NCBI RefSeq assembly: GCF_037392515.1
Contig: NC_090288.1
Span: forward strand, 496,001-560,000
Length of the DNA: 64,000 nt
Reading direction: 5' to 3'
Origin: Haliotis asinina
Lineage: Eukaryota > Mollusca > Gastropoda > Lepetellida > Haliotidae
Part shown: positions 11,666 to 22,175 of the stretch, in pieces
How the letters are laid out: every line of letters begins with the position of its first letter
Numbering within the stretch: position 1 is the first letter of the stretch
Notes under the pieces: model-generated
Told to the model about the DNA's origin: nothing
Database searches by the model: none
The model's input: only the letters and a program-made list of their open reading frames with translations
Made by a program: the position numbers and the translations under genes

Positions 11666-12607
11666 GTTGGTCTTGATCTGAAACGTTTCTTTTCCACAAA
11701 CTAACCCTGACAACTTCGAAGTGGTTTACAATCACATTTACAACCTTATTCGTGTGTTCATCTGTGAGTCTCACATACAGAATATGTGACAACTTACAGC
11801 CTTAAACTTGAAGATAGAATTGCACACAAGATCCTCCAGAGAAGACAAATGTCACCTCCAGAGAAGACAAATGTCACACGCAGCACATAAGAGGTTTGTC
11901 GAATACATTTCAAATTTTCACAAGAAGTCTGGAGACATTTTCAACATTGAAGACCCAAGAGTAAGATTCTGTGCATCATTCAGTATCATTCTGTCACCTT
12001 ACATTGTCTGTAATCCATAGTGTAAAGTGTAACTAGTATATCTTCAGTGACAGACAACAGACATCATTTGATTGTGGTGCCATGGTAACAAATGATAATC
12101 CAGCAAGCACTGTGATACAGTTTCATTGCAGCAACATCTATGAGATTTCTCTTGATATAGTGCCAGCAACATCTGTGGAGGTCAGCTTTGAATGATAAAT
12201 GCATTATTCTCTGATATTCAATTAAGTACATCAAATTCTCAAAGCATTCCATTCTTTCACATGTATCTACTGGTTAAACAAAGTATTAGCACAAGAACCT
12301 TACGAACAACAGATTTTAACAAAGTTAATCACAACATGCATAAAATATATTTGGGGTAGGTTTTCTGGTATGTGAAGCATTCAACAAAATATACAATTCT
12401 AAGACTGGTTTCTCAAGAATCTCCATCTGCTCTGTATTAATAAAAAAAGACACATAAACCTGTCTAAAAATACACTGATTTAGAATACTTCATATACAAA
12501 ATCCCTGTCCCTAGCAACTAATAATGCAGCAAACTCTTAGTGAGTTGAGAAATTCCCAAAGTCAACAATGGACATAACCAAGTCAGATAACAAGGGACAT
12601 AACTATG
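11666..12607 (-). other. Probable 3' untranslated region of the large zinc-finger gene
   Basis: This follows the stop codon at 12608-12610 on the minus strand. I found no canonical AATAAA between 12607 and about 11700 on that strand. The nearest candidate variants are in the TIR element just beyond, so the transcript end is undetermined. Confidence 0.35.
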
Positions 12608-15600
12608 TCAGTGCTGCTTCCTGTCCCTGCGTGTCCGTGAGAATTGATATGCAAAGTTCTTCCGTTTGTTTATAGTCCACTTGTGGTCATTGCCTGTGGC
12701 TGCTGGTTGTTGAATCTGATCACTAGCTACTGGTGTATGAACTGTGCGCTCACTAGATCCGTGCCTGGATCGCCGTGTGGTCACACCTTCCAGGATGGGA
12801 TCAACTCGAATCACCTGGACCCGCGGAGGGGGGTTTGTCTTGCTGCTGGCCTGACGGTTGCGGCTGGAGTAGCCAATGTTCTTAGCACTGCGTCGCACCA
12901 TTGCTGGCATGTGATTGCTGACTGGAGTGGAACTTGTCCTTGATTTCTTGCTGGCAGGCTGATCCACCGAGAGAGCCTTTGACTTTGCAGCTTTCCGCGT
13001 CAGGATCGCAGAACCTCTTGTGACCTTCCGATTTAAGTTTTCCTTACTGAGGGAGACTACTCTAACTGCTTTATCGATGGCAGGTTTAGGGTCAGACTTT
13101 CTGCTGGCCTTGTAGCTGTCATTGGAGTCTACATCCTGTGCTGGGACAACCATCACACTGGTTTTGGAACCCCCTTCCTCCACTGGCAGAGTGTCACTCA
13201 CAAACTCAACACTCTCTACAGAAGGAGAACTCTCGCCTGATGAAATTGTTACTACAGGTCTTTTGGCATTTGTTTCCTGGCTATCAGTGTCAGTTAGTTT
13301 CCTTTTACAAGAATTACCTGCGACAACACTGCTAACTCTAATACAGTTGATGCTGTCCATGTTGTCCACTACAGCCTCTGTATTATCTCCACAATCTTCA
13401 TCCACCTCTACATTCCAGGTCACCGTTGTCAATGTTGCTTCGCATTCAATGGTGGCTTCCTTCTTGTCACTGTCTGAGCTGCCCCTGCTGTCCCGGGAGT
13501 CAGAGGACAGCTTCATGCTCCTCCTGGACCTGGTGTTCCGTGTGACGCTGCATGAGGACACCGGAGCAATCTGCACTTGTTCAATGTCTGTGATCACATG
13601 GGCTCGCTCCTCTTCATCCAAGTCCCAGGTAAATGGAGCAATGCTCACCTGCTGCCTGAATGCTTTCAAGGATCTTTGATTACGTTCTGCCAGCTTCTGA
13701 TCCTCTTCATCATCCACATCCCAGGTGAAGGGTTCGGTCTTGACTTTCTCTCTGAGGGACTTGACTCCCTTCAACTTGTCCTCCTTCTGGGGGGAATCAC
13801 TGTCTGTGGCGACATCGGATGCGATGGGTATAGTGACACTGTTTGTGCTTTCTCCTTGATTGTTGACCTCCCCATTTTGCTTGCTATCAGCATGTGGATT
13901 AGCTGCACCAACAGAATCAGATGATGTTTTGTTCACTGTTGCTAAATGTACATCAGTTGCATCACAAGTCTGCTTATCTGCATTGTCAGGGGTCTGTTTG
14001 TCAGCCACTGTTTCACAACTATCGTTTTTACCATTTCCTGTTTTCTGATCACAACACACTACTGCTGGTATCACAGCTACATCGTGTTGTTCATTTGCTG
14101 CTGGAGGTTTGTCATCCTGAGACGTGTTTGATCCGCTTGAGCCAAATTCTTCCAGAAGGATCACCTCATCTTCCTCCATGTCTGCACTGTCAGCCATGCC
14201 CCCCTCACTTGATGCTTCCATTGGTGTGCTGTCCACACTAGGATCATCCTTCGTCAAATGTTTTGTGTAGCTTGTACAATCTTCTACAGTTTCTTTTTGT
14301 ATTTCTTGACAATTGTCAGTACAAGTCACAAGCGTCACTGAAGGCCTAATTTCCACCTCCGAAAGTTTCAAATGTGGATCATACGAAGCATCATCATCTA
14401 GTTTTCCATGTGATGGATGGTCTCCTGGAGCTAAACTCAGATGCAGTGACTCTTCCAACTCCTCCTTGCAGTCTTCTGATGCACTGTCTGCTTCAACCTT
14501 TGTTTCAGTTCTGTCCTCTGTTTCATCAATAGGGCTACAAGCCTCATTTTTCTGCTCTGGTCTCATGTGTTTCTTTATGAGCTTTTTCTTTTTGAAAGGA
14601 TCATCATCATCTGTACGGGTGTTGAGGTAGGACAAAAAGGAATCTAAGAATGATGGACTTGTTGGATTTTGTTTAGATGTTGGTGGTGACTTTGGATTAT
14701 CACATGATCCCCTCCTTGTGCTCAATGGCGATGTCGTGACTTCATCACATGAAGCACGTCGGGGTAAAGGATCTGCTGGAGCATGCAGCAGCTCAGCACT
14801 CTTTCTTCTCACAGTCTCTGCTGACAAGTTGTTCAGACGAACTTCAAAGGACTTTAGTCCAAATTCATTCTTCTTCAGCGTTCCTCTTGTCCTGCGAGAC
14901 ATATTGTGGTCAGGTTTAGCAGATTCTGATGCAGGAGCTGTTCTTGGTTGATTCTCATTTGAGTGGACCACTATTTGCCTTGCTAAGCTCCTGGTGACAA
15001 ATTTAGCACTATGAGGCCTTTCTGGGGTTCTTTTAATAAGCACTTTGTTTTCTTCCTTTCTAGTGACTGAGGGCCTGTTTATCCTACCAACAGCTTGTCT
15101 GCTCTGTGTCTTCATCACCGCCAGTTTCTTGCTGCTGTGCAGTACATCAAGGATACTGCTCCTGGATGCCCGGGGTTTCATCTTCATAGAACCTTTGTAA
15201 AACTGTTTGGCAGGAATCGTCTTCCTCAGCCTATACACTCTGTCTGGCTGATTCAAGCCTCTCCTCTCAACTCGGGACTCATCTCCTTTCATCTTGTCCC
15301 TCCTTGTGGAAACCCTATCTTTCTTAGTGGCTCTGCCTTCTGAAGTTGTCCCCTTTTGAGCTATCTCAGGGTCAGATATTCGGTTCATGGACTTTCGAAG
15401 ATTTCTCTTGGGTTGCATACCAGCTTCTACATACTCCTCAAAATCCTGCACATCTGGGTCATGGTCATTGCTAAAAACAGCAGTTGGGGCATCCTTCACT
15501 TCTGGAGGAGATGATATCGACTCTGCTTTGGTTGCCTTTTTGGAGTCCAATTCATCTTGACCAATAAAATCAGCTTTTCTGGGATGGCTTCTTAGATGTT

Positions 15601-18600
15601 TTACAATAGCTTTTAACTCTGATGTCGTTTCTGGTACATCTGACATATGAGGCTGATCCTTTTCTTCCTGCAGATCAGATCCTTCGGATGGATATTTGGA
15701 CTCGTCTTCAGTTAAATGCAACTTACAGTGAGAACCTTCAGACTCCTCAGTAACAACAGAGCTTAAGATATGTGACTTGCTGCTGGTCAAAAGTTCAGTA
15801 TTTCTTGGATGGCTCTTTAAATGTTCAAAACTTGCTCGGTCCTGATCTACTTTCAATTGCTGATCTCTTAAGAAGCTGGTGTCATCAGTCACGTCATCAC
15901 CAGGTCTGGACATACCCAGATCCTTATCTTCACTGGCAACAGACGCCTTTACAAAACTTGGTGGTGGACATTGCTTGCTTTCAGTATCAGTATGACATAC
16001 TTCTTGGGCAACAGTTTCTTGACATTCCTCTGGAAAACTCTTTTTCTCCACAACATTTTCCAGCTCAACGTCCGTGACCTGGTCATGAGGTTTAGCTTCT
16101 ACAGAGTCAACACTTGTCAAGACTTCTGCTTCAGTTTGAGGCCTTTGGTTAGGGGTCTGAGGCACAGCTACTGTAGATTTCTCACAAATAAAGTCTCCTT
16201 CCATATTTTCTTTTTGAGTCACACTGGCATCAGAATCATGTTCCTGGAAAAGTGCACTAGGTTCTACAGGCAAGGGAGTTTCATTGATGGCATGCTCCGC
16301 AAAACCTGGTGTAACCACATTGCTCTCTCTGACTTCCAAGGAAGTACTTTGTTCTTGACAGACTGTAGAACTGATCACTGGAGCTACAGGCTTGAATGAA
16401 GTTTGTTCTGAGATTCCACTTGTTATATCTGAATGAGGGGCTGGATCATTTATCATTCTTGCAAATGCTGCAAGTTCATCAACATTTTCTTTTGAAGGGT
16501 CAGGTAGAAATTCATGGAGCGAGTCCAGAGACATGGATGTTGGCAGTGCTGTCTGAGGATCACCAGCTGCTGCACACGGGGACAAAAGATGAACATCACT
16601 AACATTCTCGGGACGGAGCTTCAGAACGTCGTCTCCTTGTGTCTGTTGCTGTCGAATCTTCAGCATGTCATTCAGGGCTTCCTGAATGTCAGGAAACGGA
16701 ACATAATTTTCCTCTGATTCTTCCTTTTCTGGACTCTTTTCCACTTCATCCACATCACCCTTTTCCTCAATCAAAGCGTCCATTCTTTCTAAAATGATCT
16801 CAGAGTGCTGAGGAGTATGGTTTAAGTAGGAAATGAAAGCTGGGAAAAGTTGCTGACAGAGATGGCAAACAGTTGCCCCAGACTCCCCCTTGCGAGTGGA
16901 GTATGGCTGTAAGTGTTTAATAACTAGATGCTGGATGAGGTTCCTATGATTTCGAAACAAAGTTCCACATGGTGCACATCCACATCCCCACTCCAGGCCA
17001 ACTATGATGATGACCTGCCTTGTTTCTGACAGGATCTGTGGTTTAGGTCGGCCCTTCGTTCTGGGAGATAAGGGAACGCTCTTGCCATCACTCCTAACAT
17101 CACATCTATCTTTCTTCCCACTTAGCAAACATTCAAGACGGTCTTTCAGCATCTGCTTCACATTTACATGCTTCTTCTTGGGTATTGGCTTGTTCCTCTT
17201 CTTCGGTGAACTCTTTTCCCCTGTTAGTTCAGGTACAGTCTCAAACACATCATTAGATGGAATTCTTTCACTTTTTTTGGACTTCTTCTTCTTGGGAGCT
17301 GAAGCTCCTTCTGCCTCCTCATTGTTGCCTTCACCTGCAGGGATTGCTGCCTTCACTTTCTTTTTCTTTTTCTGAGCACCAGAATCTATCACAGACTGAA
17401 TGATATCTTCATACTTAGCCAGTTCCTTACCATCTATAGGCACGGGTGGTGGTTTGGGCTTACTTGGACTCGACTTATTGGAATTGTTTGGGGATTTACT
17501 GGGCATTCCAGATATATTCTTACTTATTTCCTTTGTGTTGGCTGTAGGAGATGCAGATGCTTCATCTTCCGCTTGGTTGCTAAGTCCAGTATTGGGACAA
17601 TTTGCACCACCTTCAGCTACAGCTGGCATCTCATGTGTTCTAGCAGCAGCAAGTCCAGTGTCTGAGACAACGGGAAGCATCCCTGGTGTCTGTGGGGTAG
17701 AGGTAGGTAGTTTTTGATCAGACGCCTTTTTGGGTTTTCTAATAGGTCCATTCAGGTTGTAACACTCAGGCCAATGTGTAACTAAACTTTCCATTCTGCA
17801 AAATGTTTGTTTACACAAAAAACACTTAAAAAATGTATTTCCATTATGACAAAGTTCTTTGAACTTTGGATTTGGTATTTTTTTGGGTTTTGTTTGCTTT
17901 GGTTTTGGTTTTGATGCCTCAGATTTAGTTTCCATGACAGACAACTGTGTTTGTCCTGCTTGTGATATTGTCGCTGCTATGGCTGCTTCAGGTGGCTGGG
18001 TTGCTGATGTTACTGTTGCTGATGATTGAGTTGTAGATGTCACTGACATGGATGCTGTTGTGAAGGTTACTTCTGTTGCTGCCTCTAACTTATCTACCAC
18101 ACCAGACATAACTGACACAACAGCCTTTGGGATTTCCACTTTCTTAGTTTTATTCTTCGGCTTGCTTGGAGGTGCTTGCGTTTTCTCCTTCATCATCTCC
18201 TGTCGTTTGAAATGTTCAATGAATTTTTTCAGATCATCTGTGTTTGTTAGATCCAGGGCTGCAAGATCTATAGGTGGTTCTGGTGGAAGAGGTGGACCAG
18301 AATCCAGCACAGTCAGGGTGTTCTGACCACCGTTACCTTCTACTGCTGAGTGGGGAGGCCCAGGAAGTACCTCAGTTGATGGTGGCTTTTCACATTTCTT
18401 TCGTGGTCTGCATCTGCTCTTCAGACATCTTGTTCTGTGGTCAAGCACCTCTGGGTCTGTGACACAAAAGATCTTGCATACTGGGCACTGGTATACCCTA
18501 CATGCTTCCAGTGATTTGATAGTAAGTTTGGGATTTAAATGTCCCGATTTCACTGACAAATCTGATGTTTCACCATTTGCATCAACAGGAGCAAATTCTT

Positions 18601-21295
18601 CTGCTCTGCAAATAGACTGGATATGCTTCCGTAGATCATCCAGAGAAAGTAACTGTTCTTGACATATTTTGCATCTATAGAAGACATTGAAGAGCTTCTT
18701 CGATGCCTTCTTTGGTTTGTCAGTTGAAGAGACTGTAGCAACAACATCCTCAACTGGTGTAGATACTGCGGAGGAGCAGGAGGAAGAGATGCTCTGGTTT
18801 CCATCCATAGGGCATGGCCTAGTTTCAGCGGAGATGGCACCTTGTGCAGTAACTGGTCCTACCGAAGAGTCGGCAGCGTTTGGTGAAGAGACAACTTTGG
18901 GCAAAGTCCCAGGCTTGGAAACAGTGGAACCACTGGACAACAAGGGTTTTACACATGTCAGGCTTTCCTTGCCACATCCTCCTAACAATGCAGTGTTTGT
19001 AGTTACTTTTGAGGTCATCATTGAATTTGTAAATATAGTGGCCTTACTCTTAGGTTTTGGTTTTGGCTTGGTTAACGATGACTTCAGAACAAAGGGAACA
19101 TTACTATCCCCCACAGCACTTGGAGGAGCAGCATCAGGCACGACTGCCTTACCTGTGATTTCTGATTTCTTCTTAACAATAGGAAAAACTGGACTTTTAC
19201 TTTTCAAAGCAACATGAGGATGATTTGTACTTGTGTAAATAGCATTATCTACAGGAACCGATTTCTGTTCAGTGCTAGTAACAGTCTTTGAGGACAGTTT
19301 GAGCATTTGTTGGAGATTGGCAGTAATGACAGAGCTTGCTTTTGTATGATCTGTTTTCAGTACTCTATGTTGGTTTACACCTGCAAGCTGTGGTTTTCCT
19401 TGATGTTGCTGCTGCTGCTGCCTCTGAACACCCTGTGGCCGACCCTGACTCGAAGTTGTGGACATTGTGGTTTGTCCGAGCTGTTGATTCACCACAGCAA
19501 CTGGCACTTGTGACTGCACCAGTTGGGGCTGAGCCAACTGAGCTGCAATAGAAGGTGCAATCTGAGCAACAGTGGATGTAGGCTGCACCCCAAGATTCAC
19601 TGACATTTGAGAGGCCTGCTGGACAGGTGCTGACACAGAGTGAGACACTGCAGAAGTCCCAATGAGATTGATGGCAACAGGAACATGTTGCTGCTGGACC
19701 ACTTGTTGCTGCACTGTCTGAGCAAGGTTAGTGTAATACTGAGGCTGAGGCAGAGTCTGGGTGGTCACCTGGCCTCCTGAGTATGCCACTGCCACCTGAC
19801 CTGCTGGTAGGGATGTTGCCCTGGACTGGTCCTGAAGGATGACAGCTTGCTCCTGGTGCGTAGGTACAGGCAACTGAGAGGTTGGCAGCTGCGAAGGAAC
19901 ACGCAAGAGACCTGAGGTGATGTGGAACACAGCTGAACCTACAGATGATTTTGCCGCTGAAGGGGGCTTCACAGCTCCAGAATTAACTGCCATGTGTTTT
20001 GTGTATAAGTGTCCTGATCGAGCCTGAGTAGAGGAGGTGGACTGAAACGACTGACTGGATGTTGCACTTGCTGACACTAATTTCATTGCTCCCTTATTCA
20101 AAGATTGTGGTTTGCTATTCTTCAGGGTTTCAATCTTGGAGAGTAGCTGTTGCTGTTGGAGTAGCTGCAGCTGTTGTACAGGGTGCCCTGTTGATTGTGA
20201 GTGTTGAGTGACTGGTCCAGCATTATTGGTAGGGACCTCCTGTTCTGGGATGTTGAGTGATGAGAAGAGGGGATCAGCTGCAGACACAGGTGCAGTGTTT
20301 TTCATGTGCCCTGGCACTGGTACAGAGATCTCCTCCCCCCCAGAACCATTATTGTCGATAGTGATCTCCTGAAAAGCCTCTGGCATGAGGTCAATGTTGC
20401 CCTGCTGTAGCAACTCATTCAGAGTGTGTGCATCAGGAAGGTCAGCAAGAGAAAGGTCTTCTGTGGCAAAGAGCAACTGTCTAATCAGTGTATGTTTGTC
20501 TCCTAGTTCAGCATCAGACAGTTGTAGAGTCGGTTCAATACTCGCAATACTGCTGCTTGTCACATCTTGACTCTGGCCCTTGCCTGCAGACACCACAGTG
20601 AATGGTTTGAGATGTTTTGACACCTGAGTTATTTGTTCAGTGTAACCTGGCATACTGGAGCTGATGGGTCTCACAAGGTGTTGGTGGAGCAGGGTCCTCT
20701 GGGAGCTGTGAGGGCTCATCCCACTCTGGTCCAGCTCTGTTATGCTTCCCTCACTCACAGAACTACTGTCATTAATGAGATCTTCATTGGAGTAGTTCTG
20801 GGTGACTGCTTCTCTCTCTGCAAGATACTTGTCACATGCAGGACCAAGTGACAGCCAGTCATGATCCGGGTTCAGGTAGTAGGGTCGCAGCATGTTTAGG
20901 AGTCTCTCCACTTCAAAGAATGTGGCTGGGTTGATCTTGCCACTTTTGGTTGGGTGATCACATTCCCCAGTCTTGTTGGTACAGTTAGAACAACACACCT
21001 TGCCCCTGTCTTTCACTAGAGAAAGACTCTGATTGACATAGAAGGACTTGACCGCAGCCAGAGTTGCCTGGTTGGGGTTGAGGGCAAAGGCAGTGACAGC
21101 AGCATACATGGCAGTCTTAGGGTTGCGGGTTGCATATAGTAGAGACAGTTTCTCACATGTGGCAGCCATCGCTTGCTGTCTCTCTCGCAGGCCATCCATG
21201 TCGCCTTCCTGCATGTGTTTCTCCAGGCAGCTCTTGTCATAGTTGATGGCAAATATGCAGAGGTCTGTATACAACTGCAGGAACATGTTGCCACA
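12608..21295 (-). CDS. Exon 7 (terminal) of the large zinc-finger gene
   Basis: The acceptor is tgtttgtgtttcag followed by TGT GGC AAC in phase 0, and the exon runs 2,895 codons to a stop. It encodes the end of the helical domain, a Cys-rich insert at residues 421-434 (CCSNC-x(5)-C-x-H), the five C2H2-like fingers, and the C-terminal basic tail. An upstream in-frame Met (21310) belongs to the intron side of the acceptor and is not the start. One exon holding 90% of the protein fits the ZNF292/RLF pattern, where one giant exon encodes all the fingers. Confidence 0.92.
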   Translation of the reverse strand, partial: CGNMFLQLYTDLCIFAINYDKSCLEKHMQEGDMDGLRERQQAMAATCEKLSLLYATRNPKTAMYAAVTAFALNPNQATLAAVKSFYVNQSLSLVKDRGKVCCSNCTNKTGECDHPTKSGKINPATFFEVERLLNMLRPYYLNPDHDWLSLGPACDKYLAEREAVTQNYSNEDLINDSSSVSEGSITELDQSGMSPHSSQRTLLHQHLVRPISSSMPGYTEQITQVSKHLKPFTVVSAGKGQSQDVTSSSIASIEPTLQLSDAELGDKHTLIRQLLFATEDLSLADLPDAHTLNELLQQGNIDLMPEAFQEITIDNNGSGGEEISVPVPGHMKNTAPVSAADPLFSSLNIPEQEVPTNNAGPVTQHSQSTGHPVQQLQLLQQQQLLSKIETLKNSKPQSLNKGAMKLVSASATSSQSFQSTSSTQARSGHLYTKHMAVNSGAVKPPSAAKSSVGSAVFHITSGLLRVPSQLPTSQLPVPTHQEQAVILQDQSRATSLPAGQVAVAYSGGQVTTQTLPQPQYYTNLAQTVQQQVVQQQHVPVAINLIGTSAVSHSVSAPVQQASQMSVNLGVQPTSTVAQIAPSIAAQLAQPQLVQSQVPVAVVNQQLGQTTMSTTSSQGRPQGVQRQQQQQHQGKPQLAGVNQHRVLKTDHTKASSVITANLQQMLKLSSKTVTSTEQKSVPVDNAIYTSTNHPHVALKSKSPVFPIVKKKSEITGKAVVPDAAPPSAVGDSNVPFVLKSSLTKPKPKPKSKATIFTNSMMTSKVTTNTALLGGCGKESLTCVKPLLSSGSTVSKPGTLPKVVSSPNAADSSVGPVTAQGAISAETRPCPMDGNQSISSSCSSAVSTPVEDVVATVSSTDKPKKASKKLFNVFYRCKICQEQLLSLDDLRKHIQSICRAEEFAPVDANGETSDLSVKSGHLNPKLTIKSLEACRVYQCPVCKIFCVTDPEVLDHRTRCLKSRCRPRKKCEKPPSTEVLPGPPHSAVEGNGGQNTLTVLDSGPPLPPEPPIDLAALDLTNTDDLKKFIEHFKRQEMMKEKTQAPPSKPKNKTKKVEIPKAVVSVMSGVVDKLEAATEVTFTTASMSVTSTTQSSATVTSATQPPEAAIAATISQAGQTQLSVMETKSEASKPKPKQTKPKKIPNPKFKELCHNGNTFFKCFLCKQTFCRMESLVTHWPECYNLNGPIRKPKKASDQKLPTSTPQTPGMLPVVSDTGLAAARTHEMPAVAEGGANCPNTGLSNQAEDEASASPTANTKEISKNISGMPSKSPNNSNKSSPSKPKPPPVPIDGKELAKYEDIIQSVIDSGAQKKKKKVKAAIPAGEGNNEEAEGASAPKKKKSKKSERIPSNDVFETVPELTGEKSSPKKRNKPIPKKKHVNVKQMLKDRLECLLSGKKDRCDVRSDGKSVPLSPRTKGRPKPQILSETRQVIIIVGLEWGCGCAPCGTLFRNHRNLIQHLVIKHLQPYSTRKGESGATVCHLCQQLFPAFISYLNHTPQHSEIILERMDALIEEKGDVDEVEKSPEKEESEENYVPFPDIQEALNDMLKIRQQQTQGDDVLKLRPENVSDVHLLSPCAAAGDPQTALPTSMSLDSLHEFLPDPSKENVDELAAFARMINDPAPHSDITSGISEQTSFKPVAPVISSTVCQEQSTSLEVRESNVVTPGFAEHAINETPLPVEPSALFQEHDSDASVTQKENMEGDFICEKSTVAVPQTPNQRPQTEAEVLTSVDSVEAKPHDQVTDVELENVVEKKSFPEECQETVAQEVCHTDTESKQCPPPSFVKASVASEDKDLGMSRPGDDVTDDTSFLRDQQLKVDQDRASFEHLKSHPRNTELLTSSKSHILSSVVTEESEGSHCKLHLTEDESKYPSEGSDLQEEKDQPHMSDVPETTSELKAIVKHLRSHPRKADFIGQDELDSKKATKAESISSPPEVKDAPTAVFSNDHDPDVQDFEEYVEAGMQPKRNLRKSMNRISDPEIAQKGTTSEGRATKKDRVSTRRDKMKGDESRVERRGLNQPDRVYRLRKTIPAKQFYKGSMKMKPRASRSSILDVLHSSKKLAVMKTQSRQAVGRINRPSVTRKEENKVLIKRTPERPHSAKFVTRSLARQIVVHSNENQPRTAPASESAKPDHNMSRRTRGTLKKNEFGLKSFEVRLNNLSAETVRRKSAELLHAPADPLPRRASCDEVTTSPLSTRRGSCDNPKSPPTSKQNPTSPSFLDSFLSYLNTRTDDDDPFKKKKLIKKHMRPEQKNEACSPIDETEDRTETKVEADSASEDCKEELEESLHLSLAPGDHPSHGKLDDDASYDPHLKLSEVEIRPSVTLVTCTDNCQEIQKETVEDCTSYTKHLTKDDPSVDSTPMEASSEGGMADSADMEEDEVILLEEFGSSGSNTSQDDKPPAANEQHDVAVIPAVVCCDQKTGNGKNDSCETVADKQTPDNADKQTCDATDVHLATVNKTSSDSVGAANPHADSKQNGEVNNQGESTNSVTIPIASDVATDSDSPQKEDKLKGVKSLREKVKTEPFTWDVDDEEDQKLAERNQRSLKAFRQQVSIAPFTWDLDEEERAHVITDIEQVQIAPVSSCSVTRNTRSRRSMKLSSDSRDSRGSSDSDKKEATIECEATLTTVTWNVEVDEDCGDNTEAVVDNMDSINCIRVSSVVAGNSCKRKLTDTDSQETNAKRPVVTISSGESSPSVESVEFVSDTLPVEEGGSKTSVMVVPAQDVDSNDSYKASRKSDPKPAIDKAVRVVSLSKENLNRKVTRGSAILTRKAAKSKALSVDQPASKKSRTSSTPVSNHMPAMVRRSAKNIGYSSRNRQASSKTNPPPRVQVIRVDPILEGVTTRRSRHGSSERTVHTPVASDQIQQPAATGNDHKWTINKRKNFAYQFSRTRRDRKQH

Positions 21296-22116
21296 CTGAA
21301 ACACAAACACAAATCATTATGCACTGAATCATCAGGTACTAAATCACAAACACACATAAGCAGGCACTGAAACACAAACACAAATCATCCACCACTGAAT
21401 CATCAGGTACTAAAATCACTAAATCCAATTCCATATTAAAGTTTGTCGCTAATCTTGAACTCAGTTCAGTGAAATACTTCCGCGTGTATGCAGTCAGTGA
21501 TGTTTTCCTAAAAACAACACATCTCAAAGGGATTAAATTAAATGGAATGACTATTGATGACTGGCACTGATGAAGGACCAGTTCAGTCAGTGGTATGTGG
21601 ATAAAGTGTCTGCCAACATTGACAATGTCATCACAAAAGCCGTTGCTCTCCTGATAAGTGTCATGAAACCTATCCACGCCTGCTGGATGGTCTCAGCCTT
21701 TCAAACGGTCTAAGAACAAAGAATGTGTGTTGCATGGTTGGCGCCTGTCTGGACTATAAGACGTACTGATTGAGTGACTTTGGTTCAAGTATCCATTGTT
21801 TGACATGCGACATGTGAGTACGAGTAATGCCAGTAATTAGTCTTTCTTCACCTTGTTGTCATTGCTTAATATATGTATTGCCTTGATCTATTCCTAATTA
21901 TACGAACTGGTGAATAATAAAGCGATGATAGGACACATTGTTTGTTGATTATTTACTAGCAAATTGCATCATGATATTTTTGCGAGCTCAATCTCTTTGA
22001 TACATCGCAAAAATATCATGATCGCAAAAATGTCATGATATACAGTACACATCATCAGGCACTAAATCAAACCTACACCATCAGGTACTGAATCACAACA
22101 ACCATCACCAGGCATT

Positions 22117-22175
<59 letters not shown>

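Noticed and set aside
13122..20851. Many plus-strand frames opposite exon 7
   Set aside because: They are shadows of the 2,895-codon exon on the minus strand, which has the domain content and splice sites.
21339..21677. 112-residue minus-strand frame upstream of exon 7
   Set aside because: It overlaps the 71-bp duplication and intron 6, has no recognisable motif and no matching splice phases.
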